Shown here one piece after another: positions 13,022-23,984 of a DNA stretch of 64,000 nt. Under the pieces are notes generated by a model. The model saw only the letters and a list, made by a program, of their open reading frames with translations, was not told the DNA's origin and made no database searches. The first letter of the stretch is position 1, and every line of letters begins with the position of its first letter. Origin of the DNA: Homalodisca vitripennis. Taxonomy: Eukaryota; Arthropoda; Insecta; Hemiptera; Cicadellidae. The stretch covers positions 183,364,001 to 183,428,000 of the forward strand of contig NC_060210.1 of assembly GCF_021130785.1 (NCBI RefSeq), read 5' to 3'. The position numbers were made by a program, and so were the translations under genes.

Positions 13022-13690
13022 TACTGCTGAAGTCAAATGCCTGCAAATCTTAAATAAGATTATACAAGCAGAAAGGTCTCATTATTTAGCTGTTTCGACG
13101 TCTACAAGATTTGCAGCAGCGAGCGTCACAGCGTGTAGCTACTGAAAATGACGAGGACGAGAATACCGATTTACAAGAACAAAGACGTCGAGACGGAAGA
13201 GCTCATAGGGCTTTAGAACTTAATAATTATATAAATGTACCGTAACTTCGGCTATGCAATATCACGCTTTAGGACCATTTCGTATTTTGTGTATCCATTG
13301 TGGTGCATTGCATTTCTCTGAGGTACGGGTTTCTAATCGCATAAATAGAAATACGTGACTTTTGGTGACTGTTGTTTGTATGGAATTATTTTAATAAAGC
13401 AAAAAAAATTTCTAGTAAATATTTTTTTAACCGTCACCCATGTTCGGAAGATTTTCATGCAATATAAGAAACATAAACTCATCTTTTGCTCTAGCACCCT
13501 TTAATGCAGAAGATGGCAGAACAATAAATAGATATAGTATTTATATTTTTATCGTTTGCGGACAAGTATATTATCAAATGAATCCCAAAACACCATTTAC
13601 CAGAAAAATACCGAGCGAAGCTCGGTTTCTTTATATTGAACATTATAAACCCAAGTCTCAAGCCCACATATTTACTTTATTGTACTTAAG
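13022..13690 (+). pseudogene. Broken Helitron protein, N-terminal region (Helitron-like N domain)
   Basis: Three pieces in different frames line up with the N-terminus of insect Helitron Rep/helicase polyproteins. First, about 13096-13239 gives a charged, arginine- and glutamine-rich stretch (SQRVATENDEDENTDLQEQ) typical of the leader. Second, about 13254-13337 gives YHALGPFRILCIHCGALHF, the conserved zinc-binding segment. Third, about 13441-13585 gives CNIRNINSSFALAPF and then IFIVCGQVYYQMNP, matching the FRxxIRxYN...A and YxFRIHGQIYH blocks. Frameshifts and stops (for example TAA at 13243) separate the pieces. The Rep HUH nuclease and SF1 helicase domains are absent, so this is a 5' relic of a rolling-circle transposon. 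Confidence 0.75.
13610..13626. other. Perfect 7-bp hairpin (ACCGAGC / GCTCGGT)
   Basis: ACCGAGC at 13610-13616 and GCTCGGT at 13620-13626 flank a GAA loop. It lies just after the last recognisable Helitron block. GC-rich hairpins mark Helitron 3' ends, but the expected CTRR terminus is not found 10-12 nt further on, so the assignment is only suggestive. Confidence 0.5.
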
Positions 13691-13699
13691 CGTATGTTA

Positions 13700-14880
13700 A
13701 AAGATTAAAGGACATACCTAATAATAAAATGAAAATTACTTTTCCAATAATAACTTTTAAAATAGGTTAAATATCTTTGTAATAATGGTAAAAAATGAAT
13801 AACATTTTTATTTGCATTATTCACACTATAAATATAATAAAAGTAATGTTTGTTTAATTTTAATCTAGTTAAGAAACTGAGCCACTCAGCAAGCCTTTAA
13901 ATAGGTTAAAACAATTAAAACAGAACACATAGAATAGAAAAGTTAGGTAGAATAATCTTTTTAAATAGGTTTTTTCCTTCCCAATCAAGATAAGTAATTA
14001 AAAGATAAGAAAACATTTTGTGTTTCATTGTAACAAAAGAATACAACAGAATGGATTACTACAAACATGAGTAACTTATTGCTCATAATGCGTTCAGTCT
14101 GCAGTACATTTGTATTGAATGCTTGAACTGGAATACCTCATATTGTTAGATCCATTTCATTTTCTGAAATTAACTTTAATGATGCAGGTTTGTAATACCA
14201 CGACTTCTCGTTTCATTTACTGAATTGTTTAATGAAACCATTCAATAGTTTTTTCTATTGGGTTAAAACAAAACAAACAGTGAGATGGAATAAAATAAAA
14301 CCCTTGTTATGCAAATTATGTGCTTGACACATTTCATCACAATTACCACCTAATTAGCAACATTTATGGTTTTAATTAGTTTCTTGTACTAATTTAAATC
14401 TGCTATATCATTTAAAATGCACTATTAATATTGTAGTAATTACCATAATGTTGCGGGGTGATAAAATAAATGTCTGATGCAGGACAAGGCTGGGGACATT
14501 GCAGTTATCTGCTTGACGCAGTGAACCGAAAAAGAAAAAAAATGAGTTAAAGGCAGTTATTACTGTATATATTACGTTACAATTTAGTATTTACTTCCGA
14601 TATCTAAACTTGGTAGCTTTTGCACGAACATACTATACCTACTTATATAGCATTATATATATTTCTTCAACATTGTGTGTTAATGTACACCAAAATATTC
14701 ATATACGGATATGAAATATTTCCACAACTCACAAGAATTATGTAAATCAGCTAGTTTAGTATCTAACTACAGATTATATAAGTTTATTAATCATATTGTT
14801 CTGTAAGCATCGAGATCTTAGTTTGCCGCCCACTTCGATGTGATAAAGGCTATTACGTAGCAGTATGACGTAGGGCTTTG
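13700..14880. other. AT-rich non-coding stretch
   Basis: No repeat or coding feature was recognised. Confidence 0.5.
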
Positions 14881-14884
14881 TTCG

Positions 14885-15055
14885 ACACTAATGCCTCCCA
14901 GTCCAGATTATCTACCATAACTTGGGTTATGAAATACCGACATCCAAGATATGTTAGGGCTTATAGGGGGTGGTCATTATTTACTGAATAGGCAACTGAA
15001 CGTCAATATTAGTAATCTACACAGCCATCCCCATGACAAAGACCGTTAATAGTTT
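14885..15055 (-). repeat. Dispersed repeat family D2, inverted copy
   Basis: This is the reverse-complement partner of 11495-11690. Reading the minus strand, shared blocks appear in the same order: CTTTGTCATGG, TATTCAGTAAATAATGA, CTATAAG and GTAGATAATCTGGACT. The intervening sequence is diverged, suggesting two old insertions rather than one recent inverted duplication. Confidence 0.65.
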
Positions 15056-18000
15056 GATGAAATTGTTTTGGTTTGTAATTAATGCCTTTAAGCTAATTTA
15101 TCTGCTGTATATTAGGTCATAAAGCAAAATGTAATGAATTTTTAGGCTTACATGAAGTTGGCATTAGTTACTACATTAGATAATTAATATTATATCAATA
15201 AGTATCAATTCAGTCATTGCCCTTGAAGAAAATTACGTAATGTTTTTATTTAATTTATTTATTATTGTAATTTTTAATTTAATCGGTCTTAATAATAGAA
15301 TACATTATAATACATACTTGGATATGGCAAGTAATATAATGTTTCAATAGAAAAAGTTAAAACAATCACTTTTTTAGGCTTGCTGCGTTTAATCAACTGT
15401 AGAACATGGATAAAGGTGAATAATGATTTTGTGTCGATAAATCCAGAGATCATTCAATTTGATGTCAATGTTAGCCTGTGGGTGGTGCCTCGTACACAAA
15501 AACTAATATACCACCTTGTATAGTATTGAAGCTAAGTAAATAACAGCACTATTTGTATATACTCTAATGGAATATTTAATGTTCAAAATTATGTAGTAAT
15601 AGGTAAATAATATACGTTTTAATGTTGTTTAGGAGCATTTTAACAGATTTGACTTACTATTTGTACGCCAAAAGTTTACCTATAATTATACTCAGGATGA
15701 GTGGGTTTTGAAAATATATTTAGTTTTTTTAAATAGAATAATATAACGTTGTACAATATTGAAATAAAGTATACTATAAGAAAATAAAATAAAACTTTAA
15801 AACCGGTACTTTTATTAATACTTGAGCATAAAAAACTTCGTTTGTTAGATTAATATGCTATCATGAGAATATTTGACTATTCAGAATTATGTTGCATGTT
15901 TACTATAATAACACATTTATCGATTCGATACATTTGCATCTTATTTTGTTTTGTATTTTTTCTCGAATGTAACGCCTAACATATTTGAACCTAAAAGGTT
16001 TCTTTGTTAATATCGAGTTACTAGATAACCAGAATAAATTAAGGATGGTCTTCCAAAAATCCATTATGACACAATGACACAATAAGGTGTATAATATTGG
16101 TACCACTCTCAGCCACAGCTCTTTGCAAAAAGGAGAAGGAGGTATATTACAGTCCTAACTAGAGCAGAGGGAACCACCACTTCTACAAAATTAGGAACCC
16201 ACATGTTCATTACTCCAAGAACGTCTCAGTAGTTACATAACATTATTAATATTATAAAAAAGATTTATCTTTTACCTTCCCATTAGAAATAACTTTAATT
16301 GAAATTAGTTACAGTTTTGTTCTAGTATGTTTACATGATCTAGTTTGTATTTTTTTTAAATATATTTTAGCATGTGTTAAAATAAATAAAATTTCATATA
16401 AAAACGGACGAAATCGGTAGTAAAGTATATGCGTGTCTGAAAATTTAAAAAATGCCCTAGAGGATTTTTACAAGACAAAATATTTCCGTTTTAAAATTAA
16501 TATATTTCGAAATTTATACGAATTACATAAGCGAATAACTTGGAAACAAATCTCAATATATCGATTAACTAATAGAAGAAATACATTACGCACCACATGT
16601 TACATTTATCCCGTTCAATAAAAAATAAAATCCATTATTTTTTCATAACTATAAATGGTTTACAAAGATTTTTAAATTACAAAAATGCTATTTATATGTA
16701 TTTTCAACCTGAAATGAGTCCACGAAATTGAAATAAATGTTTATTAAAAAGGATATATATAAAACTAGCAGCGATGCTAAAGTAGCTTTGAACATTGTGC
16801 TCATTGTAGGTTGACGTAATTAATCGGACTTCCTTGGTTACGATGAAACATATTTTTATTGTGTTACCTTTCTATAATACGGTGTTATTTTAAAATAATC
16901 ATTGATTTACATGATCATCTAACTCGACATCGAGAAAATTAGGGATTTTTTAATTTGCCAATCTTGTACCTTAGGGGAATGAAAATCTCATTCATGGTCT
17001 GCCAGAAAACAGAATACATTGAATTAATTTGGTCTGAAACTAAATTTAGGGATAAAAAGTTAAGTAAAGCTTCATCCATATAATAACCAGACAATAAACA
17101 ACAAACCAGACGATACGCCCATCACGCAAAACTCCATCAGTTCCACTAGATGACCTATAATAAGATACGATTATTAACTGTGGCATAGTAAATTAACATG
17201 AACACATCAAAACCACTGTTATTGCTTATTAGTAATTACATGATTAAACGTGATGAAACATTACTGTGCACTGTAATGTAGTGTAAGCTCTGAGCTCTAT
17301 CATGTTGGTTCGTGAAACTGCCTGAAATTAATCCGTAAATAGACGTAATATTCCTGAGTTCCTGAGTTCAACATAATTACTCTGAATATGAACTATCCAT
17401 GTATATTTATTTAAGTGATTGGTTTCCTATTAACCCACTTAGAAACCTAATTTAGAGACCTGCAATATACATGAACATTATGTGTCATATTGAATTAAAC
17501 ATGTATAGGAATATCAAAATTTTAAATAGCAGTCTCCCTTTTAAAGCTAGTTTATTGTTAAGTTAAACTCTTTTGCCCTCCATTATCTTATTGGAGCCTA
17601 TAACGTTTCAAAACATTCCTGGCAACGTTTAACTCTCACGATGATAAATCAGTGGAAATATTTTCTTCATTTGAACAATAAAGTAAGTTTGGTCCTCCTG
17701 TTTAAAATCGTTACACCTTAATAAAATCTTAATCCTCGTAGATCATAATCATATTTAAATACCTTAGTTTAAAAAATTTGATTAATTATACTTAAATTCG
17801 AGATCCTGCGTTATTATGTTTCATTAAAACTTGACGAAAACAATGCTTTCCGTTTATATAAATTAAAGTGAGTTTATTATATTGTTCCAGAATTCTTCAT
17901 ATAAGAAACATGTAAAATGTATTACGCCATTGCTTTCTTCAATGAAATGTAATTAAATATTTAATATTTTGGAATAGCATGGCGCATGGATAAAATACTA

Positions 18001-18360
18001 TAAGAAGCTTTTATACTTGTTGTATTAGCTAAGAATTCGAATTTCTTTATTAATTATTAATGAAAAATTCCTTAATTTCATAGTATTAAAATGTTCGTTA
18101 ATTATAGTAAAGTCTATAGAGAACACCAACCAAATGCCATATCAAACATTATTAAACTGAGATATACATTGGCCACATATGACTATAAATAAAATAAAAT
18201 AACAACAAAGAAACTTTTTCAAATCATATTTATCACATTGTAAACACTCCTAAATAAAAAGTAACAAAAGTCATTAACGCCAACTTCCATACTGTAGGAG
18301 GGCTATTACATAATATTGTTAAACGGTATTAGAAGTTAAGTTTTCTACAAACAAATAAAT
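15056..18360. other. AT-rich non-coding stretch
   Basis: No gene is supported. Small open frames (for example 15903-16106 minus and 16433-16621 plus) are rich in lysine, asparagine and isoleucine, as expected from random AT-rich DNA. Confidence 0.5.
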
Positions 18361-18488
18361 ATTAAATGATAGGGACAAGTTTAGTGCGAACACGGATGAG
18401 TGTAAGGGGCTTTGTAAAGACCAAAATAAGCAATTGCGTATTCCAAAGCTTTACGGGGAATAAAACACGAGAGGATGTGTGGCAAGTG

Positions 18489-18581
18489 ATGGATGCGGAG
18501 AGCGCGCCAAAAGTGTTCTGCGGCAAGTTTCTGGCTGTAGTGTTCTTGATAACGTTTCAATGTGTTCTTTGTTATCATCAT
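18489..18581 (+). CDS. Candidate first coding exon with signal peptide or signal anchor
   Basis: From ATG at 18489 the frame reads MDAESAPKVFCGK, then a hydrophobic run (FLAVVFLITFQCVLC), then YHH. This is the layout of a secretory signal: polar N-terminus with lysines, a 15-residue hydrophobic core, and a small-residue/cysteine boundary. A possible 5' splice site, GTTAGT, starts at 18582; the frame would otherwise run to a stop at 18636. An in-frame upstream ATG at 18366 gives a longer, less plausible N-terminus, and the 18489 start has G at +4. The local GC rise (GATGCGGAGAGCGCGCC) stands out from the flanks. No downstream exon was identified and I cannot name the gene. It may be a chance open frame. 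Confidence 0.3.
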
Positions 18582-18589
18582 GTTAGTGA

Positions 18590-20486
18590 TACAAGTAGAT
18601 TTGGAGGTTTATTGATTAATTTTATTTTATTTGGCTGATATAGCAAATCGTATCGTTTGGACTGGAAAGATTTGATTTTTGTTTGTCTGTGTTTAGCTGT
18701 TTGTACGAAGTCTCGAGCACGTACTGACATGAAATTTGCATGAAGATACAGTTCTAGTAAGGAAAAAGAATAATGGCAATGAAAAAATTTCAGAATAAAT
18801 AATTTTGTAAACCAATTTATAATGACATATAACAGGTTAATATAAAACAAATCGTTTGGACTAGTATACAATTTTACATGTAACCTTAACGCAATAAATT
18901 TAAGTCCTGCTGAGAGTTAAAAGGGTTTTATACTAAGCACAGGTCTTTTCAAGTATTCACAAAGTATTTTAAATTCACTATGTGTTATAAAGTTGTAATA
19001 CACTGGCGTGTTGGAGCAAGTAAATGGGAATACTCAAGCATTCGGAGCCATTAAAACTTGTCTAGTTACTATTTATTGTTATCAACTGCATTAAAATCTA
19101 TAATATTCCATGGTTTGGCTTAAATTACATATTACTTTCCATGAGGTTTTGAAAATATTATTTGTCTTAGGTTAGGATGGAATATTAAAATTTATATAAC
19201 GTTAGCTTTCTATTCATAAAATGTTGTGATCTACATCCCTGACTGTTGGTTTTCTGTTAGAAAATAATAAATGAGAAATATTTATAATTTCATATGTTTA
19301 ACACAATTGATAATCGTCCATTTAAATTCCCAAAAAAACTAGCACGAGTGACGATCCATTTCTTTCTTAGAGGAAATTTCTTCATGGGATTGCGTATTAC
19401 ATTACGGTCGACACTGTTTTAAATTTGATAATTAATTTAAAAGACATGCTGATTTATTAATAACAATCGTAGGTGTGTCGACGGTGGTGTCAATTGCATG
19501 TTGTTTGCAAGAAAATGAACTATTTATGTAACTGGAAAGAAAGTTTTGCCACCCAGCGATCGTTATTATACAAATTGTCAACAACGATTCTGTGTTACCT
19601 AATAAGATTACTTCTAACACTAGTTAACTCTTACATAACATGAAATAAATACTTGTGGAGAACTAATGTATATGTCCGTTTCAATTTACACCTCTCAAGC
19701 TCATATCAGTTACATTTTAGAAACATTCGCCTCTTTATTTGGCTGGAATCAGCACATCGCAAACATTGGGGAGTTATCAATGTTAAAATTGTTCTTCATT
19801 GAATTTAAAAGTTTTTGCCATACATAGTCAATCACTATCAAAATAAATAAAAGGAGGAATTCTGCAAATAAGGATTTATATAATTTTGGAGTCTAATTTT
19901 TTATTTATATTTAGCAGTGTGTATATGTTCAGCGGGACATTTCAAGAATGAAATGAGCTACAGATTTGAAACCTTTAATTTTCTGAAAAGCAGTGGCTGA
20001 AAACATCCTTAAAAAATTTCTTGGCTAAAAACTAAGAATTGAAGACGCTATTCTGTCTCTTTATAATTGCTCTTAAACTTTCCCAGAAACAATTACTTAG
20101 TGGAACATTTTGTTAGCAACATATCTAAATCCAAGTCAACTTTAAATTCCCAGCATTCATCTTGCAGATCTAATAATACTAAATAATGTTTCCATTAAAA
20201 ATCAACATAAGACACAATTATTTATTTAATGACAATATGCATTTTCTTTGCATATTGAGTGTGAAAATATGGAAGAAAATTAATTTGCTAAATTAGCGGT
20301 AGTATATTGAAATGTAGTAGCAAAATGTAGAAACAATATGGACTTTTTTAATTTAAATTTTAAGAGTATTGCATGTGTTCTGACACATATAGAACCAAGA
20401 GTTTCACTTTTCTAGGTACTGTTTAGGATTTTACAATAACACCGATTATTTTTAGGTCGTAAAATAGTTTTTAATATATAACAATA
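18590..20486. other. AT-rich non-coding stretch
   Basis: No supported gene or recognised repeat lies between the candidate exon and the mariner-like element. Confidence 0.5.
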
Positions 20487-20488
20487 TA

Positions 20489-20925
20489 CAGGGTGTTTAC
20501 TAAAGGTGTTCCAATACTGTAGTATTTTTTTCTAGACATGAAAATGAGCAAAAAACTTCATATTAAGGTATGTCCAAAACCTTTAGTTTTCCGTCTATCT
20601 GTCTGTATGTGATTTTGACCAAAAAAGTTATATCTTTTATACTAGTAAAGATAAAGTTATCAAACTTTGCAGTTGTGTTGAAATTTTGTATACCGATTTG
20701 AAAAAAAAATATGAACAAATTATTTTTACCCGTTTCAAAATGGCGGCTAATCACAAATTTTGATGTTGAAATCCGCAAAATCGATACCCTGTATGAAAAT
20801 TTTACAAGAATATTAAAATGTTGTAAACTTTATTCTACATGTAACAGTGGTTGCTTCATTAAAATCGAATAAAAAACAACTGATTAGTACTACCAGACAT
20901 AATACCATGTTGCACAACAGGAAGT
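20489..20925 (+). repeat. Left terminal inverted repeat of the mariner-like element
   Basis: This matches the reverse complement of 21757-22192 in long blocks, for example GATTAGTACTACCA and AACATTTTAATATCCTTGTAA on the right copy. Small indels separate the arms, including a variable GTGTTCC spacing next to the end. The repeat ends near CCATGTTGCACAACA. Outside this block the two halves stop matching. Confidence 0.88.
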
Positions 20926-21019
20926 ATAGTTTTCTAAACTGTTTTACTCTGAACAGCTGATTTAAAGTCAATGAGCTAATGAATGTAAACAGCTGTTTAT
21001 TTAAGCTATTAAAAGTTTC

Positions 21020-21617
21020 TTGAGTAAGGTGTTTTTCACAGATGAGGCCAAGTTTTCAAGAACCATGATTTTTAATTCCCACAACTCACACATTTGGTCC
21101 ATTGATTACCCACATGAAATTACACATGATCGTCACCAATATCAGTTTTCTTTAAATGTTTGGGCTGGTATAATTGGTGACAAGTTTTTTGTAAGTTTTT
21201 TACCAAATATTCATAACGGCCAGACATATTTACAGTTTTTGACTGATGACCTTCCAACTGTTCTTGAGGATTTGCCATTGAACACCCGCAATAATATGTG
21301 TTTTTCGGAAGACGGGGCTCCAGCCCAATTCATTTTAAATATTAGAAACTATTTGGATAGAGTATACAACAACAAATGGATCGGTCATGGAGGCCCAATT
21401 CCTTGGCCTGCGAGGTCCCCCGACCTTAGACATTTTCCTGTGGGGCTACCTCAAGTCACTGGTTTATTCTACTCCCGTAGATAAAATCGAAGAGTTGCGA
21501 GCAAAGGTGATAAATGGCATTGGTACAATCCAGCAGACACTTGGAATTTTTGAAAGAGTCCGCCAGTCAATGAGGAGGCGCTTTGATGCCTGCATTTGTA
21601 ACGGAGGAGCCACTTAG
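21020..21617 (+). pseudogene. Broken mariner-type DDE transposase, catalytic half only
   Basis: The frame from 21020 carries VFFTDEAKF (first catalytic Asp), SLNVWAGIIGDKF, SEDGAPAQF (second Asp; the usual histidine of GAPAH is glutamine) and WPARSPDL (third Asp). About 36 residues separate the second and third Asp by my count. Near 21430 the frame breaks: the expected continuation, IFLWGYLKSLVYSTPVDK, lies in another frame (ORF 21387-21617), consistent with a deletion of a few bases. The C-terminal RVRQSMRRRFDACI block ends just before a stop at 21615. The N-terminal helix-turn-helix DNA-binding domains are missing. TTG opens the first frame, so it is not a real start. Confidence 0.9.
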
Positions 21618-21756
21618 AGCAAGTTGTTGTGTCAAAGTGAGAACTACCCGATTTAGTGAGTGTTTTACTTCTACTGTACATTTAATACTTAAATTTAATT
21701 TATCATTAATAAATGTTATTTGTTTTTTGTAAATTTGACTTTCATATTCCCTGAGT

Positions 21757-22192
21757 ATGTAATGTTGTAAAACATGGTATTATGTTTGGTAGTACTAATC
21801 AGTTGTTTTTATTCGATTGTAATGAAACAACCACTGTTAGATTTAGATTAAAGTTTACAACATTTTAATATCCTTGTAAAACTTTCATACAGGGTATCAA
21901 TTTTGCGGAATTTACCATCAAAATTTATGATTGGCTGTCATGTTGAAACTGGTAAAAATAATTTGTTGATATTTTTTTCTAAAATGGGCATACAAAAGGT
22001 CAAAACAACTGCAAAGTTTCATAACTTTATCTTTACTTGTATAAAAGATATGTTTTTTTTTGGTCAAAATCACACACAGACAGATATACGGGAAACTAAA
22101 AGTTTTAGGACATACCTCCATATGACGTTTCTTGCTCACTTTCACATCTAAAACAAAATAACACAATATAGGAACACCCTGTAAACACCCTG
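21757..22192 (-). repeat. Right terminal inverted repeat of the mariner-like element
   Basis: Right arm of the element described at 20489. Its outer end reads TGTAAACACCCTG before TA. Open frames of 82 aa on both strands in this arm are by-products of the repeat, not genes. Confidence 0.88.
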
Positions 22193-22213
22193 TACGTAAA
22201 TGTAATTAATATA

Positions 22214-22215
22214 AT

Positions 22216-22269
<54 letters not shown>
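22214..22269. repeat. Compound (AC)n(AT)n microsatellite
   Basis: A run of about eight AC units is followed directly by about nineteen AT units, starting 20 bp beyond the end of the mariner-like element. Confidence 0.97.
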
Positions 22270-22277
<8 letters not shown>

Positions 22278-22674
22278 AATTGTAATTTCAAAGAAAAATA
22301 GAAAATGTTTTACTTTAGATTAGATAATAGAAACGCAAAATCTTCAAAATGAACTTAAATTATAATTATCTTTTGCAACTGTATTTTAGGAGACAGTGTT
22401 GACAAAATTGTTGATGAATTTGTAGACCTCACCGATATGACAAAGGTAAAAATAACTAAGGTAAATAATTAATAATTAAATACCCAATAATAACAGTCTT
22501 GCAAGAATTTTGGTTTTCAATTAATATAATTTAAATAACGAAATTAAACACTTTGGTCTAATATTACATATAATTCAATAAATAATTCATTTATGTGTTG
22601 TATATTTCGATTTCAGGATATAAAGTGATTTTTTAGAATAATAAATGACTTGGATTAAAACAATTCTTAGGTAT

Positions 22675-23035
22675 CGGTAGTACTGGGCAAAGCATTGCAG
22701 TTGATAAGCTGTCAGCACAATATAATAGAATAGCACTAGTGACCCATACTCAAATATTTTCGAAAGCACTTGTTTCTATATGTCATAGGAGATATATTCA
22801 AGTCTCAATAGCACTGCGGTCAGAGCACCGCAATTGATATGCTGTCGGCACAAGATACTGGGATAATAATAGTGACCCATACTCCAATATTTGCGAAAAC
22901 ACTTATTTCTATGTGTCATAGGAGATCTATTCATGTGTAAATAGCACTGCGGTCAGAGCACTGCAGTTGATATGCTGTCAGCACAAGATACTGGGATAAT
23001 AGTAGTAACTCGTAATCCAATATTTCCGAGTCTGT
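22675..23035. repeat. 133-bp tandem repeat, three diverged copies
   Basis: GCACTGCGGTCAGAGCA occurs at 22811 and 22944, 133 bp apart. A more diverged copy starts about 134 bp earlier (GCAAAGCATTGCAG, near 22687). Each unit continues with TTGATATGCTGTC, GCACAAGATACTGGGATAAT, CCCATACTCCAATATTT and a TCATAGGAGAT block. The copies are clearly diverged, so this is an old duplication. No coding potential is seen. Confidence 0.88.
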
Positions 23036-23800
23036 AAATATTACAAAATTTTTACAAAATTTACCTAAAATTGCGTTATTGGACAAACGGTTTAGATGGA
23101 TGTTTATTTTCTATTGACTCAGTATAGCTCTTCATAGTGAGTCCAAATACTTCAAGATGTTCTGTTAACATTATTTAGACACGGTCTTAACAGCAATTTA
23201 TAACAGCGTCAAATTAAAACTACTGTACATTATTAGAGATAAAGAAATTCCTTCTTACATAAATTTGTTGTTATCAAACAAGGTAATCTTTTGTATTTAT
23301 TCACCATTTTATCGAGGAAATAACTTTTGGCAATAATACCTATTCTTATATTTCTTTAACACTGGTAATTCAACAAGATTTCTACAAATTTTTACCCTAA
23401 AATACCAAAAATGTTGTATTTCTTGTACATCTGTCCCTTATAGATGCACACGTATATGCTACTATTTTTACATATTTTTATTACCGTAATATACTTTTCT
23501 AAGCATATCAGCTGTTACCCATTTTATATGACCGTACATGAAATAAATTTTAATATAACATTAACATTATTCATAAATGAGTGGATTGAAATTTTTATAT
23601 TTAAAACATTTTAATTCACAGATTTTAAATTAAATTGCTTAACTTATAAATTACTTTTAGCAAAAATATTTAGTAAACATTTTATTTTAAGACACGAAAA
23701 CTAAACACTTTTTATCGCTAAGGAAATAAAATGATTGATCGAGGTGTGAAAACCTCCAAGTTATTTCCACAATGACAGTGAGTTTCAGTCTGGTACTTAC

Positions 23801-23880
23801 GGTTGCTTTCACTACAGGAAATCTTCCATTACTCACGAGAGAAGGTCGTTTACCCCGCTGCGAAGTTTTTACAGTTACTC
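23801..23880 (-). CDS. Candidate internal exon with good splice signals (minus strand)
   Basis: On the minus strand, TTTTGTTTGTAG (acceptor, AG at 23882-23881) precedes an 80-bp open segment followed by GTAAGT (donor, from 23800). The segment encodes 26 whole codons, reading VTVKTSQRGKRPSL then VSNGRFPVVKAT. The TSQRGK..LV..G.F pattern loosely recalls the start of FLYWCH zinc-finger exons, but the YWxC part is missing, so I do not assign the domain. The plus strand also offers an acceptor-like TTGCTTTCACTACAG at about 23804-23818, leaving the strand ambiguous. With no neighbouring exons visible, this could be chance or a transposon fragment. Confidence 0.25.
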
Positions 23881-23984
23881 CTACAAACAAAATGATATTT
23901 TCTCCAATACTCTATCTGCATTTAACGTGGAAAACTTATCAGGTTCAAGAGAGTTCACTATATGAATCTATTTTTCAATAATAC

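Larger units (their letters stand above)
20489..22192 (+). mobile_element. Tc1/mariner-superfamily element with long terminal inverted repeats
   Basis: The element starts CAGGGTGTTTAC and ends GTAAACACCCTG, with TA on both sides (20487-20488 and 22193-22194), the expected TA target duplication. Length is 1704 bp. The inverted repeats extend about 435 bp into the element, far longer than the ~30 bp of classic mariners, and are slightly diverged. Between them lies a broken transposase on the plus strand. About 95 bp separate the left repeat from the transposase fragment, so the DNA-binding half of the gene has been deleted. The element cannot make its own transposase but may still be a substrate if a relative supplies it. 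Confidence 0.93.

Noticed and set aside
21903..22166. 82-codon frames on both strands
   Set aside because: They lie in the right terminal inverted repeat of the mariner-like element; a matching open stretch exists in the left arm (20563-20778).
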